A DNA stretch of 44,581 nt from DASPPK01 sp964399235 (lineage in GTDB: Archaea; Thermoproteota; Bathyarchaeia; Bathyarchaeales; Bathycorpusculaceae), in NCBI GenBank assembly GCA_964399235.1, contig CAYNQC010000004.1, positions 1 to 44,581 of the forward strand. Direction: 5' to 3'. The notes beneath the pieces are model-generated. The model saw only the letters and a program-made list of their open reading frames with translations. It was not told the origin of the DNA and searched no databases. Shown here piece after piece: positions 1-8,372 of the stretch. A program made the translations under genes and the position numbers. The number at the start of each line of letters is the position of its first letter. The stretch's first letter is position 1.

Positions 1-6
1 ACTGAG

Positions 7-1065
7 TTGCTCAGCTTCAGGTGCCCTTCTTGTGGAAGCCCTTTGGACGTACAGCTTCGCCCTGATTTTGAAAAATCAAAAATCTATCGAAACGACTACT
101 CAATTTGGCGTTACGGACGTTTCTTCCCCTATGTCAAAGGAGAGGACATCATAACCCTCGGTGAAGGGTGGACGCCGCTAGTGAAGTTGTCCGACAACGT
201 CCACTTGAAACTCGAAAACCTTAATCCCACGGGCTCTTTCAAAGACAGAGGGTCAACAGTACTTGTCTCAGCAATTCACAAAGTGATAAAGAAGCAAAAA
301 GGCTTCGTTTCAGAAGATTCCTCAGGCAACGCCGGAGCATCAGTGGCTGCCTACGCAGCTCGAGCCGATTTGAAAGCCAAGATATACGTTCCTGAAACCG
401 TTTCAGGTCCCAAGTTCAGTCAAATTCAGTTTTACGGCGCCGATGTCGTAAAGGTTTCAGGTAGTCGAAGTAAGGTTACGGAAGAAGCACAGAAACCTCA
501 GCCTGAAAAAATCTATGTAGGCCACATACTTCATCCGCTCTTCCGCGATGGCATAAGGAGCCTTTCATATGAAATCGTTGAGCAGTTTCGTTGGAAGGTT
601 CCGGACTATGTCTTTCTGCCGGTATCGGCTGGAACTTTGCTTCTCGGGGTGATCAGCGGTTTCAGACACCTGATGGAGTCAGCCGCGATCGAATCAATGC
701 CAACTATAGTGGCTTGCCAAACCTCGCAAGTGTCTCCAGTTTACCATCGATTCAAGAACCAGAGCTACAAGCAACCCACAATCGTCACATCGATTGCAGA
801 CGCGCTGGTCAGTGTAGACCCTCCACTGCTGGAGCTCATGGTGAAAAGTCTGAAAGAGGCCAAGGGCGACTCAGTCATTGTGGAGGAACATGAGATAATT
901 GAAGCCTTCAGAGAGCTTGCACAAAAAGGCTTTTTCGTGGAGCCAAGCTCAGCCGTTGCCTATGCAGGGTACAAGAAACAGTTAAAGAATAGAGAAATTC
1001 AGAAAGAGGCCCCCGCCGTTTTAGTCTTGACGGGCATGGGGTTGAAAACAACACTCAGACCTTGA
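7..1065 (+). CDS. thrC: Threonine synthase-like PLP enzyme (5' end near window edge)
   Basis: The protein (352 aa) is a fold-type II pyridoxal-phosphate enzyme of the threonine synthase family, which converts O-phosphohomoserine to threonine. The N-terminus shows a half zinc ribbon (CPSC, residues 6-9). The PLP lysine lies in GSFKD (K79), and the phosphate-binding loop SSGNAG is at 105-110. The glycine-rich VLTGMG near the C-terminus is also usual. The start shown is TTG at 7, but the frame stays open to base 1, so the true start could lie outside the window. The family also contains cysteate synthase-like and other PLP lyases, so the substrate is inferred. The stop codon lies inside an inverted repeat that precedes the thermosome gene. 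Confidence 0.85.
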   Translation: MLSFRCPSCGSPLDVQLRPDFEKSKIYRNDYSIWRYGRFFPYVKGEDIITLGEGWTPLVKLSDNVHLKLENLNPTGSFKDRGSTVLVSAIHKVIKKQKGFVSEDSSGNAGASVAAYAARADLKAKIYVPETVSGPKFSQIQFYGADVVKVSGSRSKVTEEAQKPQPEKIYVGHILHPLFRDGIRSLSYEIVEQFRWKVPDYVFLPVSAGTLLLGVISGFRHLMESAAIESMPTIVACQTSQVSPVYHRFKNQSYKQPTIVTSIADALVSVDPPLLELMVKSLKEAKGDSVIVEEHEIIEAFRELAQKGFFVEPSSAVAYAGYKKQLKNREIQKEAPAVLVLTGMGLKTTLRP

Positions 1066-1095
1066 ACGTGTTAGATTTCAAGAATTAACGTTCAA
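1062..1095. repeat. 8-bp perfect inverted repeat upstream of thermosome
   Basis: TTGAACGT at 1062-1069 is repeated inverted as ACGTTCAA at 1088-1095, with an 18-base spacer. A second pair, AGATTT and AAATCT, overlaps it. The element covers the threonine synthase stop and lies about 30 bases before the thermosome TATA box. It could be an operator for thermosome control or a weak 3'-end hairpin for the upstream gene; sequence alone does not decide. Confidence 0.45.
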
Positions 1096-1124
1096 AATCT
1101 GACTTCTGCCGCATCTTTTTAGAA

Positions 1125-1135
1125 AAACTTATATT
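1125..1135 (+). promoter_or_regulatory. TATA box of thermosome gene
   Basis: AAACTTATATT, preceded by an A-rich BRE-like stretch, lies about 49 bases before the TTG start. It is followed by an AGGAGG ribosome binding site at 1166-1171, 12 bases before the TTG. Transcription would start near 1158. Confidence 0.6.
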
Positions 1136-1183
1136 GAGAAGCTGTTTTTCATTGTCCACGCGAAAAGGAGGATTGTTTAAGAC

Positions 1184-2833
1184 TTGTCACAACAAGGTGT
1201 TCCAGTACTAGTTTTGAAAGAAGGTTCTAGCCGTTCAAGAGGCCGAGAAGCTCTACACACTAACATTGAAGCTGCACGAATAGTAGCCGAAGCAGTGAAG
1301 AGCTCACTCGGACCAAAGGGCATGGACAAAATGCTCGTTGACAGTTTCGGCGATGTCACCATAACAAGTGACGGACGAACAATACTGGACGAAATGGACA
1401 TTCAACACCCAGCAGCCAAAATGATGCTCGAAGTCGCAAAAACCCAGGACAACGAGGCTGGAGACGGAACAACAACGGCTGTCATCATATCCGGTGAACT
1501 GCTCAACAAAGCTCAAGAACTGATAGAAAGAAACGTTCACCCGACGATCATAATCGACGGATACAAGAAAGCTTCAGAAAAAGCACTTGAAGTCCTAGAG
1601 AACATCGCAATAAAAATAGATCCTATGACCACAGATTACCCGAAGAAGGTTGCAATGACCTCGATGGCCAGCAAGCTCGTCGCAGACCACAGGGAATACT
1701 TGGCCGACATCGCCGTCAAAGCAATACTTGCAGTCGCTGAAAAGGATGGCGACAAATATAAGGCAGATGTTGACGACGTAAAAGTCGAGAAGAAACCAGG
1801 GGAATCAGTAAGAGACACAAGGCTCATTCAAGGAATAGTCCTCGACAAGGAAGTCGCCCATTCAGGAATGCCGAAACGCGTTGAAAGAGCCAAAATAGCC
1901 CTACTTGATTGCCCTCTTGAAATTGAGAAAACCGAGTTTGACGCCAAGATAAACATCGAAAGCCCCGAACAGATGGAAGGTTTCCTCAAACAAGAAGAAG
2001 ACATGTTGCGCGATATGGTCGAAAAAGTAGCAAAGACCGGCGCGAATGTCCTTCTCTGCGAGAAAGGCATCGATGACATGGTACAGCATTTCCTAGCCAG
2101 AAAAGGAATACTTGCAGTCAGAAGAAACAAGAAGTCAGACATGGAAAAACTAGCCAAAGCAACCGGCGGAAAGATAGTAACAAACCTAGACAGCATTACT
2201 TCAGCAGACCTAGGCTATGCTGCACTCGTCGAAGAACGAAAGATAGGCGATGACAAAATGACTTTCATAGAGGGATGCAAGCACCCCAAGGCCGTCACCA
2301 TACTCATAAGAGGCGGAACCCAACGCATCGTGGACGAAGCAGAACGATCAATCCACGACGCCCTATGTGTGGTCAAAGACGTCGTTGAAGAGCCAAAAAT
2401 CGTTGCCGGAGGCGGCGCGCCAGAGCTAGAAGTTTCACGCAACCTAAAGAAATATGCAGAAACTCTTCCAGGAAGAGAACAACTCGCAGTCAGAGGGTAT
2501 GCAGAAGCTCTTGAAGTCGTACCAATAACGTTGACGGAAAACGCAGGACTCGATCCAATAGACATACTCTCAGAACTCAGGGCAAGGCATGAGAAAGGCG
2601 AAGTATGGGCGGGCATCGAAGTAAACAACGGAAAAGCCCAAGACATGGGGAAAGCAGGTGTTTACGAGCCGTTGGCAGTCAAGAAGCAAATCATCAAGTC
2701 GGCAACAGAAGCCTCAACCATGATCCTGAAGATTGACGATGTCATTGCTGCTGGAAAGATGAAGACTCCCCCCACACCTCCAGGAGGAATGGGTGGCGCA
2801 GGTGGCGGATACCCAGGGATGGGGGAGTACTAG
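1184..2833 (+). CDS. ths: Thermosome subunit (group II chaperonin)
   Basis: This 549-aa protein is the archaeal cytosolic chaperonin, which folds proteins in an ATP-driven double ring. The N-terminal SLGPKGMDKML (41-51) and the ATPase motif GDGTTT (93-98) are intact. The C-terminal equatorial half has GGGAPE, and the tail is Gly/Met-rich, as usual for thermosomes. Length matches the family (about 540-560). The TTG start is fixed by AGGAGG at 1166-1171. The rpoK gene follows at once in the same frame behind the TAG stop. A single subunit gene is seen in this window; others may lie elsewhere. Confidence 0.97.
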   Translation: MSQQGVPVLVLKEGSSRSRGREALHTNIEAARIVAEAVKSSLGPKGMDKMLVDSFGDVTITSDGRTILDEMDIQHPAAKMMLEVAKTQDNEAGDGTTTAVIISGELLNKAQELIERNVHPTIIIDGYKKASEKALEVLENIAIKIDPMTTDYPKKVAMTSMASKLVADHREYLADIAVKAILAVAEKDGDKYKADVDDVKVEKKPGESVRDTRLIQGIVLDKEVAHSGMPKRVERAKIALLDCPLEIEKTEFDAKINIESPEQMEGFLKQEEDMLRDMVEKVAKTGANVLLCEKGIDDMVQHFLARKGILAVRRNKKSDMEKLAKATGGKIVTNLDSITSADLGYAALVEERKIGDDKMTFIEGCKHPKAVTILIRGGTQRIVDEAERSIHDALCVVKDVVEEPKIVAGGGAPELEVSRNLKKYAETLPGREQLAVRGYAEALEVVPITLTENAGLDPIDILSELRARHEKGEVWAGIEVNNGKAQDMGKAGVYEPLAVKKQIIKSATEASTMILKIDDVIAAGKMKTPPTPPGGMGGAGGGYPGMGEY

Positions 2834-2836
2834 AAG

Positions 2837-3094
2837 ACGTCTGAGCAGAGCAGAATCACTGTAGGACCGCCGAAACTTACTCGTTTCGAAAAAGCTCGAG
2901 TAGTGGGAGCAAGAGCTTTGCAGATATCAATGGGAGCCCCTATACTCATCAGTTCGGAACAAAGCTTCACAGGTCCAATCGACATAGCTCTCAAAGAGCT
3001 CGAAGCCAGAATCCTTCCTATGACCATCAGACGAACATTGCCGGACAGCACCTACCAGGATATTCCACTAAACTGGCTCTTGGCAGAGCGCTAG
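2837..3094 (+). CDS. rpoK: DNA-directed RNA polymerase subunit K (apparent ACG start)
   Basis: This is the archaeal RNA polymerase subunit K (eukaryotic Rpb6 / bacterial omega), which helps assemble the enzyme. The core reads LTRFEKARVVGARAL, then SMGAPILI, then ILPMTIRR, all family hallmarks. The first ATG/GTG/TTG in this frame is GTG at 2903, which would remove the conserved LTRFEKAR segment. No ATG, GTG or TTG occurs in any frame between the thermosome stop (2831-2833) and 2903. Reading from ACG at 2837 gives a natural N-terminus (SEQSRITVGPP), 85 aa in all, and the G-rich GGGGGAG at 2821-2827 sits 9 bases upstream. The start is therefore inferred as near-cognate ACG, or AAG at 2834. Identity is sure; the start is not. 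Confidence 0.85.
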   Translation, partial: TSEQSRITVGPPKLTRFEKARVVGARALQISMGAPILISSEQSFTGPIDIALKELEARILPMTIRRTLPDSTYQDIPLNWLLAER

Positions 3095-3101
3095 AACCGA
3101 A

Positions 3102-3114
3102 TTTTCCTTTTTTT
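3102..3114 (+). terminator. T-rich 3' end after rpoK
   Basis: A T-rich run (ATTTTCC followed by seven T) just after the rpoK stop is typical of archaeal intrinsic terminators. It overlaps the end of the convergent Mut7-C gene. Confidence 0.4.
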
Positions 3115-3589
3115 ATTGTTTCTCCAACATTTGCTTAGCTTTGCTGAGTGATATACTGATTCTTGCCCAATGCGCCCCTTGCCAGTAGACTTGTTGACAT
3201 TTTGAACATTGCCAGAATTCATGATAATGTTCAAGAGTGTTTTTTTCCACTGTGTCCGAAGCCTTCTCGGGAGAAATCGGCTGGATGAGCGAGTTGCATT
3301 TTGGGCATCTTGAGTCTGACATAACTATCTCTAGAGACAGACCATATCTTTTCGCGACCTCTGCCAGTTTCTCTTCTCCCGTCAAACCTTCTAGGTAGAA
3401 GGTTTCAACACCTTTGCCTATGGCACGTTCATAGAGTTCGAAGTCTCTTGTTAGTAGAATTCGCCTTTCGTCTTTCGCCGTCGCTAGAAGCGCGGAGTCT
3501 TCCATGCTGTTTGAATACTCTACATCTTGCCCCAGCATGCGGAGCCAACGTGTCAATTTACCCAACATGCTGTCAGCGATGAATCTCAA
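3113..3589 (-). CDS. Mut7-C RNase-like domain protein (PIN-like, zinc ribbon)
   Basis: This 158-aa protein matches the Mut7-C (former DUF82) family. A PIN-like fold with acidic residues lies at the N-terminus (FIADSMLGKL, then LLTRDFELY). A C-terminal treble-clef/zinc ribbon is formed by RCPKC and QCSKC. The family is predicted to be an RNase; its substrate is unknown. Start is TTG at 3589, overlapping the dihydroorotase stop in TTGA, so the two genes are cotranscribed and probably translationally coupled. The link with pyrimidine synthesis is not explained by function. Confidence 0.85.
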   Translation of the reverse strand: MRFIADSMLGKLTRWLRMLGQDVEYSNSMEDSALLATAKDERRILLTRDFELYERAIGKGVETFYLEGLTGEEKLAEVAKRYGLSLEIVMSDSRCPKCNSLIQPISPEKASDTVEKNTLEHYHEFWQCSKCQQVYWQGAHWARISISLSKAKQMLEKQ

Positions 3590-4935
3590 ATAGCATTCTC
3601 TCTCCGAATAATCTTGCCGATGCCTGGCTTGGCAACGATTTCTCCACTTTCCATGATCAGCTGTCCGCCAACGAAAGTCTTCATGGGTTTCCCTTCGACC
3701 TCGCGTCCTTCAAACGGAGAGTATTTTGCCTTAGACAGAAACCGTGACGGATCAATCCGATATTTCTCGTGAATGTCAATTACGGTCAAGTCAGCGTCCT
3801 TTCCCTCTTTCAAATGCCCCTTGCCTACCAGTTCAAAAATTTCTGAAGGTTTCTCTGCCGTGAGTCTGACAATGTCTCCAATAGACAGACGCCGTTGGTT
3901 TACCTGCGTCAGCAACAATGGCAATGTCGTCTCCAATCCAGGTATTCCGACTTTAACATCCCATATCGATTCAGCTTCTTTTTCCCTCAGCGCGTGCGGT
4001 GCATGATCCGAAGCCAGCATGTCGATCCACCCTTGGCGCACACCGTTCCACAATGCTTCAACATGTTCTTCGCTGCGAACAGGCGGCATGGTCACACATA
4101 ACGCACCAATCCGCTTCAAATCACTGATAGAAAAGAGCAGGTTATGCGGCGTTGTTTCGCATGAGACTCTCATCCCCAACTTTTTTCCTTCGACTATTTC
4201 CTCCAACGCTTCCCGCGTGGTCACATGGCAAAAATGGAGTTGAACAAGAGAGTCTTTGACCAGACCTAGTACGCGTCTGACGGCTCTCAATTCAACGTCA
4301 GGAGAGTGTGCCTTCAAAAAAGCGGCCACATCATTGTGCTTGCCTTTCTTCAGGGTTTCTTCAGCTTTCTCCAACATGCCCAGGTCTTCCGCATGGACAG
4401 CAACTGAAACTCCGAGTTGGGCAACAGTTTTGAAGGCCTTAAGCAAGGCTTCATCACTGCTCAGATCGAGTCCGCCGACTTGTTCAGCCATAAAAAGTTT
4501 GAAGCCAATCGCGCCTTCATTCACGATTTTCTCTATTTCTGAAGGGTCGCGTGGGAATTCCGAGCGGAAACCAACATTCACAAGGATTTTCCTTTCAGAA
4601 ACGGCAATGCGGTTGCGCAACGTTGCTGCACTCATGGTTACCGGGTCGTTGTTAGGCATATCGATGACTGTCGAAAACCCGCCAGCCGCCGCCCCGGATG
4701 TTCCTGTGAGGAAATCCTCTTTGTAAGACTTGCCTTGGTCTCTGAGATGAACGTGAACATCAATCAAACCTGGCAGAACAACATTGTTTTTCAAATCGAT
4801 CCTTCGATCTGCCTTTGGCATATTTGCCTCTTTACCTATCTTGAAAATCTTGCCTTCGTTGACGGCAATACTACAGTCTACGATGGATTGCTTCAGGTAA
4901 GCCTTCGCATTCCACAGGACAGAATCAACGATCAA
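3586..4935 (-). CDS. pyrC: Dihydroorotase
   Basis: This 449-aa amidohydrolase closes carbamoyl-aspartate to dihydroorotate in UMP synthesis. The metal site is complete: HVH at 61-63, the lysine that becomes carboxylated (GFKLF, K146), HAED (H181), HFCHVTT (H234/H237) and the catalytic Asp in ASDHAPH (D310). The RDQG that follows HVH and the late NLAxF/KxG-type C-terminus are like type I dihydroorotases; allantoinase is a less likely relative. Start is TTG with a GGAG about 13 bases upstream. First gene of a two-gene unit with the Mut7-C protein. Confidence 0.93.
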   Translation of the reverse strand: MIVDSVLWNAKAYLKQSIVDCSIAVNEGKIFKIGKEANMPKADRRIDLKNNVVLPGLIDVHVHLRDQGKSYKEDFLTGTSGAAAGGFSTVIDMPNNDPVTMSAATLRNRIAVSERKILVNVGFRSEFPRDPSEIEKIVNEGAIGFKLFMAEQVGGLDLSSDEALLKAFKTVAQLGVSVAVHAEDLGMLEKAEETLKKGKHNDVAAFLKAHSPDVELRAVRRVLGLVKDSLVQLHFCHVTTREALEEIVEGKKLGMRVSCETTPHNLLFSISDLKRIGALCVTMPPVRSEEHVEALWNGVRQGWIDMLASDHAPHALREKEAESIWDVKVGIPGLETTLPLLLTQVNQRRLSIGDIVRLTAEKPSEIFELVGKGHLKEGKDADLTVIDIHEKYRIDPSRFLSKAKYSPFEGREVEGKPMKTFVGGQLIMESGEIVAKPGIGKIIRRENAI

Positions 4936-5122
4936 GCTGCAACGCAGCTCCTTGTCAATGAACTAGGTAGAATACGTGTGTTAAAAGGCTATTCCACTGA
5001 GTCAGACGCAGGACAATGAACCCTTCAAACAGGTTGCAATTGCCATTGTGTTTAAAGTAGGAAAAGAATGGAGTGAAAACGAAATCTTTCACATTGAAAT
5101 GCTGAGAAAACGCTGATTAGGA

Positions 5123-5323
5123 CTAGATGGTCATAACCGGATGCTGGTCTCTTTCCATTGCCACTCTGACGCCTGACGTTAGCATCAGAAGTATGCCGGC
5201 CAGTCCAAGAACACTCGCCACGCTAACGGTTCTCTCTCCTAAGACATGCCCATCCAGCACCAAAAACAACCCTGCAAGCATCAGAAACGCTGACATCACC
5301 AAAGCGTATTCCCATCTGGTCAA
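5123..5323 (-). CDS. Small two-helix membrane protein, hypothetical
   Basis: A 66-aa ORF with two clear hydrophobic segments (about residues 8-26 and 33-52) joined by a short charged loop, ending in a polar tail. I do not recognise a family. The TTG start follows AGGAA almost directly, so the exact start is uncertain; GTG or ATG codons inside the first helix are alternatives. It stands alone between dihydroorotase and the FAD oxidoreductase. The opposite strand is also open here, but that reading is low-complexity Ser/Thr/Pro and looks like a shadow. Confidence 0.4.
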   Translation of the reverse strand: MTRWEYALVMSAFLMLAGLFLVLDGHVLGERTVSVASVLGLAGILLMLTSGVRVAMERDQHPVMTI

Positions 5324-5514
5324 TTCCTGCAGCCTCTCAAATGAACATTCTAGTCAAACGCAACATTTACGGCTGTCGAACAATCGGCCCTCAGCAACAT
5401 TGAAGGTCACATTCTGCGCAAGAAAAATTTTTAACCAAATCAACCGTAGATATCAAGAACCCGAAATAGAAGACGATACGACAAACCGTTAATTAACATG
5501 TATGGTTGATCTTC

Positions 5515-6630
5515 ATGGAATCTGCAAACATCGTCATCATAGGCGCCGGTGTCGTTGGTCTCGCCGTCGCCGCCAAAGTCTCTGAAAACAACGAGGGCGT
5601 CTTCGTTTTCGAGAAAAACTCTCGTTACGGTCAAGAGACAAGCGGTCACAACAGCGCAGTCATTCATTCGGGAATCCATTACCCCAAGAACTCTCTGAAA
5701 GCCAAACTGTGCGTAAAAGGAAATGCGATTCTCTACGGACTATGTGAGAAATATAGAATTCCTTTCAAAAAGCTGGGCAAGATGACCGTCGCAGTCGGCG
5801 AAGAAGAGATCGATGAACTGGACAAACTGATGAAACAGGGAACAGACAACGGCGTAGAAGGCCTGGAGTTTCTGATAGGAGAAGACGTTAAGAAATTGGA
5901 ACCAAACGTTGAAGTCGAGAAAGCTCTGCTTACGCCTACCACAGGCATCCTTGAGCCAGATGAATTGATGAACCATCTCTACGCTCAGGCACGAAAAAAC
6001 AACGCAACATTAGCCACAGAGACAGAGGTCACGAGCCTCAAACAAACAAGTAATGGCTACGAAGTGGGCGGAATAAGCGTCGGCGAAAGGTTCCACATCA
6101 ACGCGAAGATAGTGATAAACTGCGCGGGACTTTACTCTGATAAGATAGCAAGCATGGCAGGACTGGACACGGATAGAATAGGATACAGACTTTACCCGTG
6201 CAAGGGTGACTACTTTAGAGTGTCTGGAAAGCCCCTTGTCAAAATGCTCATCTACCCCGTTCCCAAAGGCCCAGGTTTAGGCATCCATTTGACGCCCGAC
6301 CTCACAGGTTCAATAAGACTAGGGCCCAACGCGTACTATGTTGACAAGATCGACTACGCGGTAGAATCTGGTGAGAAAGAGTTTCGAGAGGACGTCGCAA
6401 GATTTGTACCCAAGATAGTTGAACACCAAATCCGGCAAGACTCATCTGGAATAAGACCGAAACTGCAAGGACCAAAAGACGGGTTTAAAGACTTCGTCAT
6501 CAGACACGAAGCCGACAGAGGTCTGCCCGGGCTGATCAACCTGATAGGCATAGAATCTCCAGGCTTGACTGCTGCTCCGGCAATAGCAGAGTTGGTGTCT
6601 CAGACTATACAAGACGAAATCAAAAGGTAA
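5515..6630 (+). CDS. FAD-dependent oxidoreductase, L-2-hydroxyglutarate oxidase-like
   Basis: This 371-aa flavoprotein has a Rossmann dinucleotide-binding motif at its start (IVIIGAGVVGLAVA) and the acidic end of strand 2 (VFEKN). The TSGHNSAVIHSGIHY segment and the C-terminal GIESPGLTAAPAIAE are characteristic of the DAO family branch containing LhgO (L-2-hydroxyglutarate dehydrogenase/oxidase). The likely role is oxidation of a 2-hydroxy acid, passing electrons on; the substrate is inferred. ATG at 5515 is preferred over TTG at 5506 because it puts the Rossmann strand close to the N-terminus. A T-rich, TATA-like stretch lies near 5430-5438. It is monocistronic. Confidence 0.85.
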   Translation: MESANIVIIGAGVVGLAVAAKVSENNEGVFVFEKNSRYGQETSGHNSAVIHSGIHYPKNSLKAKLCVKGNAILYGLCEKYRIPFKKLGKMTVAVGEEEIDELDKLMKQGTDNGVEGLEFLIGEDVKKLEPNVEVEKALLTPTTGILEPDELMNHLYAQARKNNATLATETEVTSLKQTSNGYEVGGISVGERFHINAKIVINCAGLYSDKIASMAGLDTDRIGYRLYPCKGDYFRVSGKPLVKMLIYPVPKGPGLGIHLTPDLTGSIRLGPNAYYVDKIDYAVESGEKEFREDVARFVPKIVEHQIRQDSSGIRPKLQGPKDGFKDFVIRHEADRGLPGLINLIGIESPGLTAAPAIAELVSQTIQDEIKR

Positions 6631-6650
6631 ACAGACAGCGACTTTTGACG

Positions 6651-7559
6651 CTAAGCGATTATTTTGAAGAAATCTCTCTCCGTGAATATGCCGACGAGCA
6701 CTCCGTTCTTGACTACGGGCACGGCGCCTATGTCTTTTTCCCGCATGATTTTCGCTGCTTGACCAACATCGGTCTCCGGCGTCACGGTTGAAACGTTCTT
6801 TGATGCAATCTCCAGTGCCGGTGTGCCGAGAACTTGGACTATCGTTTCAGATTTCAGATGTTTGAAGACTTCGCCGCTTCCGAAGAAACGTATGATGTCC
6901 ATCGCCGTCACGATGCCCATGACCTTACCGTCAGAGACTATTGGCAACCTTCGAAAGCCTTGTGATGCCATTGTTTTCTCAGCTTCAAAAATAGTGGTTT
7001 TAGGCAACGCAGTGACGACCTCTTCTGACATGAGCTGGGCAACCGTGACGCCGCTGGTTCTGCCTGCGAACAAAACGGCGATGTCCCGCTCAGTCACTAT
7101 TGCCTTCACACAACCCTTTTCGTCGACAACAGGCAGCCCGCCGAGGTTGGACTGCTTCATCTTCTCTATGGCTTCGCTTATCTTTGCCGAAGTCCTGATT
7201 GAAACGACCTTCTGGGTCATGATAAGCTTTATCGGCTCGTTCAGGGCCTTGAAAAAGTTGCCACCATACTTTTGTTGAATGATCTCAAATTTCTGGCCGC
7301 CGCCTAAGTAGTCAACTATGTCCGTGGCTGTAACGATTCCCTCCAAATACTTTGTCCCCGGATTAGCTATTGGGAGTCTGCGAAAACCTTCCTTCGCCAT
7401 CTTCTGAACAGCATCATAAATAGGCATGGTAGGTGCAGCCATGACAACCGGGCTTTTCGCAACAGTGAGTATTTCGCCTTCATGTTTCTTCGAGGCACGA
7501 GCCTTCAAATCCAACTGGCCGGTCCCGCGAAGCGTTCTTCTGTAGCTTTCCTTTTTCAA
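6651..7559 (-). CDS. Protein with four CBS repeats
   Basis: A 302-aa protein made almost wholly of four CBS repeats, forming two Bateman modules (repeats begin near residues 37, 115, 178 and 245). Each ends in the typical GIVTxxDI, IVTERDI or IFTERDF. CBS pairs bind adenine nucleotides, SAM or other adenosyl ligands and act as sensors. No enzyme or DNA-binding domain is attached; the N-terminal 35 residues are basic. TTG start with GAGGGG upstream, 12 bases after the preceding CBS gene's stop. Last gene of a three-gene CBS operon; ligand and partner are unknown. Confidence 0.9.
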   Translation of the reverse strand: MKKESYRRTLRGTGQLDLKARASKKHEGEILTVAKSPVVMAAPTMPIYDAVQKMAKEGFRRLPIANPGTKYLEGIVTATDIVDYLGGGQKFEIIQQKYGGNFFKALNEPIKLIMTQKVVSIRTSAKISEAIEKMKQSNLGGLPVVDEKGCVKAIVTERDIAVLFAGRTSGVTVAQLMSEEVVTALPKTTIFEAEKTMASQGFRRLPIVSDGKVMGIVTAMDIIRFFGSGEVFKHLKSETIVQVLGTPALEIASKNVSTVTPETDVGQAAKIMREKDIGAVPVVKNGVLVGIFTERDFFKIIA

Positions 7560-7571
7560 CCTTTTCCCCTC

Positions 7572-8372
7572 TCACCTGAGAACCAGTCTTGCAACATCTT
7601 CTCGATCTACTATGCCCAGCAGTTTTCCGTTCTTGTCTCTCACTGGAACGCGTCCGAAATCCTTGTTGACCATGACCTTCGCAACCCTGATGACCTTGGT
7701 CGAAGGCTCCACAGCAACCACGTTTGTCTTCATGACAGAAGAAATCTTCGGAGGATCGCGGAAACGTCCTTTCCCAGATTCAAACGTCGGCAACATTGTC
7801 CCCGAACCGAGAAGATCCTTCATGGTAACCATGCCCACCAACTTTCCATCCTTCACAACTGGAAGACCGGCAAACCTCGTCTCCTGCATCAAACGCCAGA
7901 TGTTGTCAACCTCGTCATCAGGCGAACAGGTTACAACGTCTTTGGTCATGATTTCAGAAACATCTTTCAGAAACCGTTCAGGACTCGTCTTGATCAACGC
8001 TTCAATGAAGCTTTCTAAACCTACAACCCCTCTGTACATGTTATCCTGCGCCGAGGCTACAACAGGCGCGTACCAAACATCGACTTTGATCATGGCCCTG
8101 AAGGCAGTAGTCGTTTCATCTTCAACGGTTGCGACGTGCTTTGCAGGCGTCACTATGCCTTTTACCTTCATCGGCGAGACAGATGAGGATATGGTCATCA
8201 CGTCGCGGCGTGAAACCTTCCCCAAAAGAAGCTTGTTCTTGTCTACGACGGGAAGGATTCTCAGATCGAGATCGCGAATGAGGGCCCGCGCTTTGGTAGC
8301 AAGGTCATCGTCGTAGATTGACGGGTGTTTCGGATCCATGATTTCTTTGACACGCAAACGATCTCCTCTCAC
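7572..8372 (-). CDS. Protein with four CBS repeats, middle gene of operon
   Basis: A 266-aa protein with four CBS repeats (near residues 13, 80, 145 and 210), the last ending GIVDREDVARLV. It carries no other domain. GTG at 8372 overlaps the preceding gene's stop in GTGA. A TTG at 8357 has the better ribosome binding site (AGGAG four bases before it) and may be the true start, giving 261 aa. Cotranscribed with the genes on both sides. As with its neighbour, adenosyl-ligand sensing is known for the family and the target here is unknown. Confidence 0.9.
   Translation of the reverse strand: MRGDRLRVKEIMDPKHPSIYDDDLATKARALIRDLDLRILPVVDKNKLLLGKVSRRDVMTISSSVSPMKVKGIVTPAKHVATVEDETTTAFRAMIKVDVWYAPVVASAQDNMYRGVVGLESFIEALIKTSPERFLKDVSEIMTKDVVTCSPDDEVDNIWRLMQETRFAGLPVVKDGKLVGMVTMKDLLGSGTMLPTFESGKGRFRDPPKISSVMKTNVVAVEPSTKVIRVAKVMVNKDFGRVPVRDKNGKLLGIVDREDVARLVLR

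Noticed and set aside
1828..2196. Long minus-strand frame inside the thermosome gene
   Set aside because: Shadow of a strongly coding plus-strand gene; Ser/Phe-rich with no domain.
2831..2833. TAG between thermosome and rpoK read as pyrrolysine or a fusion
   Set aside because: TAG ends many other genes here, no pyl gene is seen, and the thermosome tail ends normally before it. A near-cognate start is simpler.
4256..4726. 156-codon plus-strand frame inside dihydroorotase
   Set aside because: Antisense shadow; composition is Ser/Thr/Pro-rich and no motif is present.
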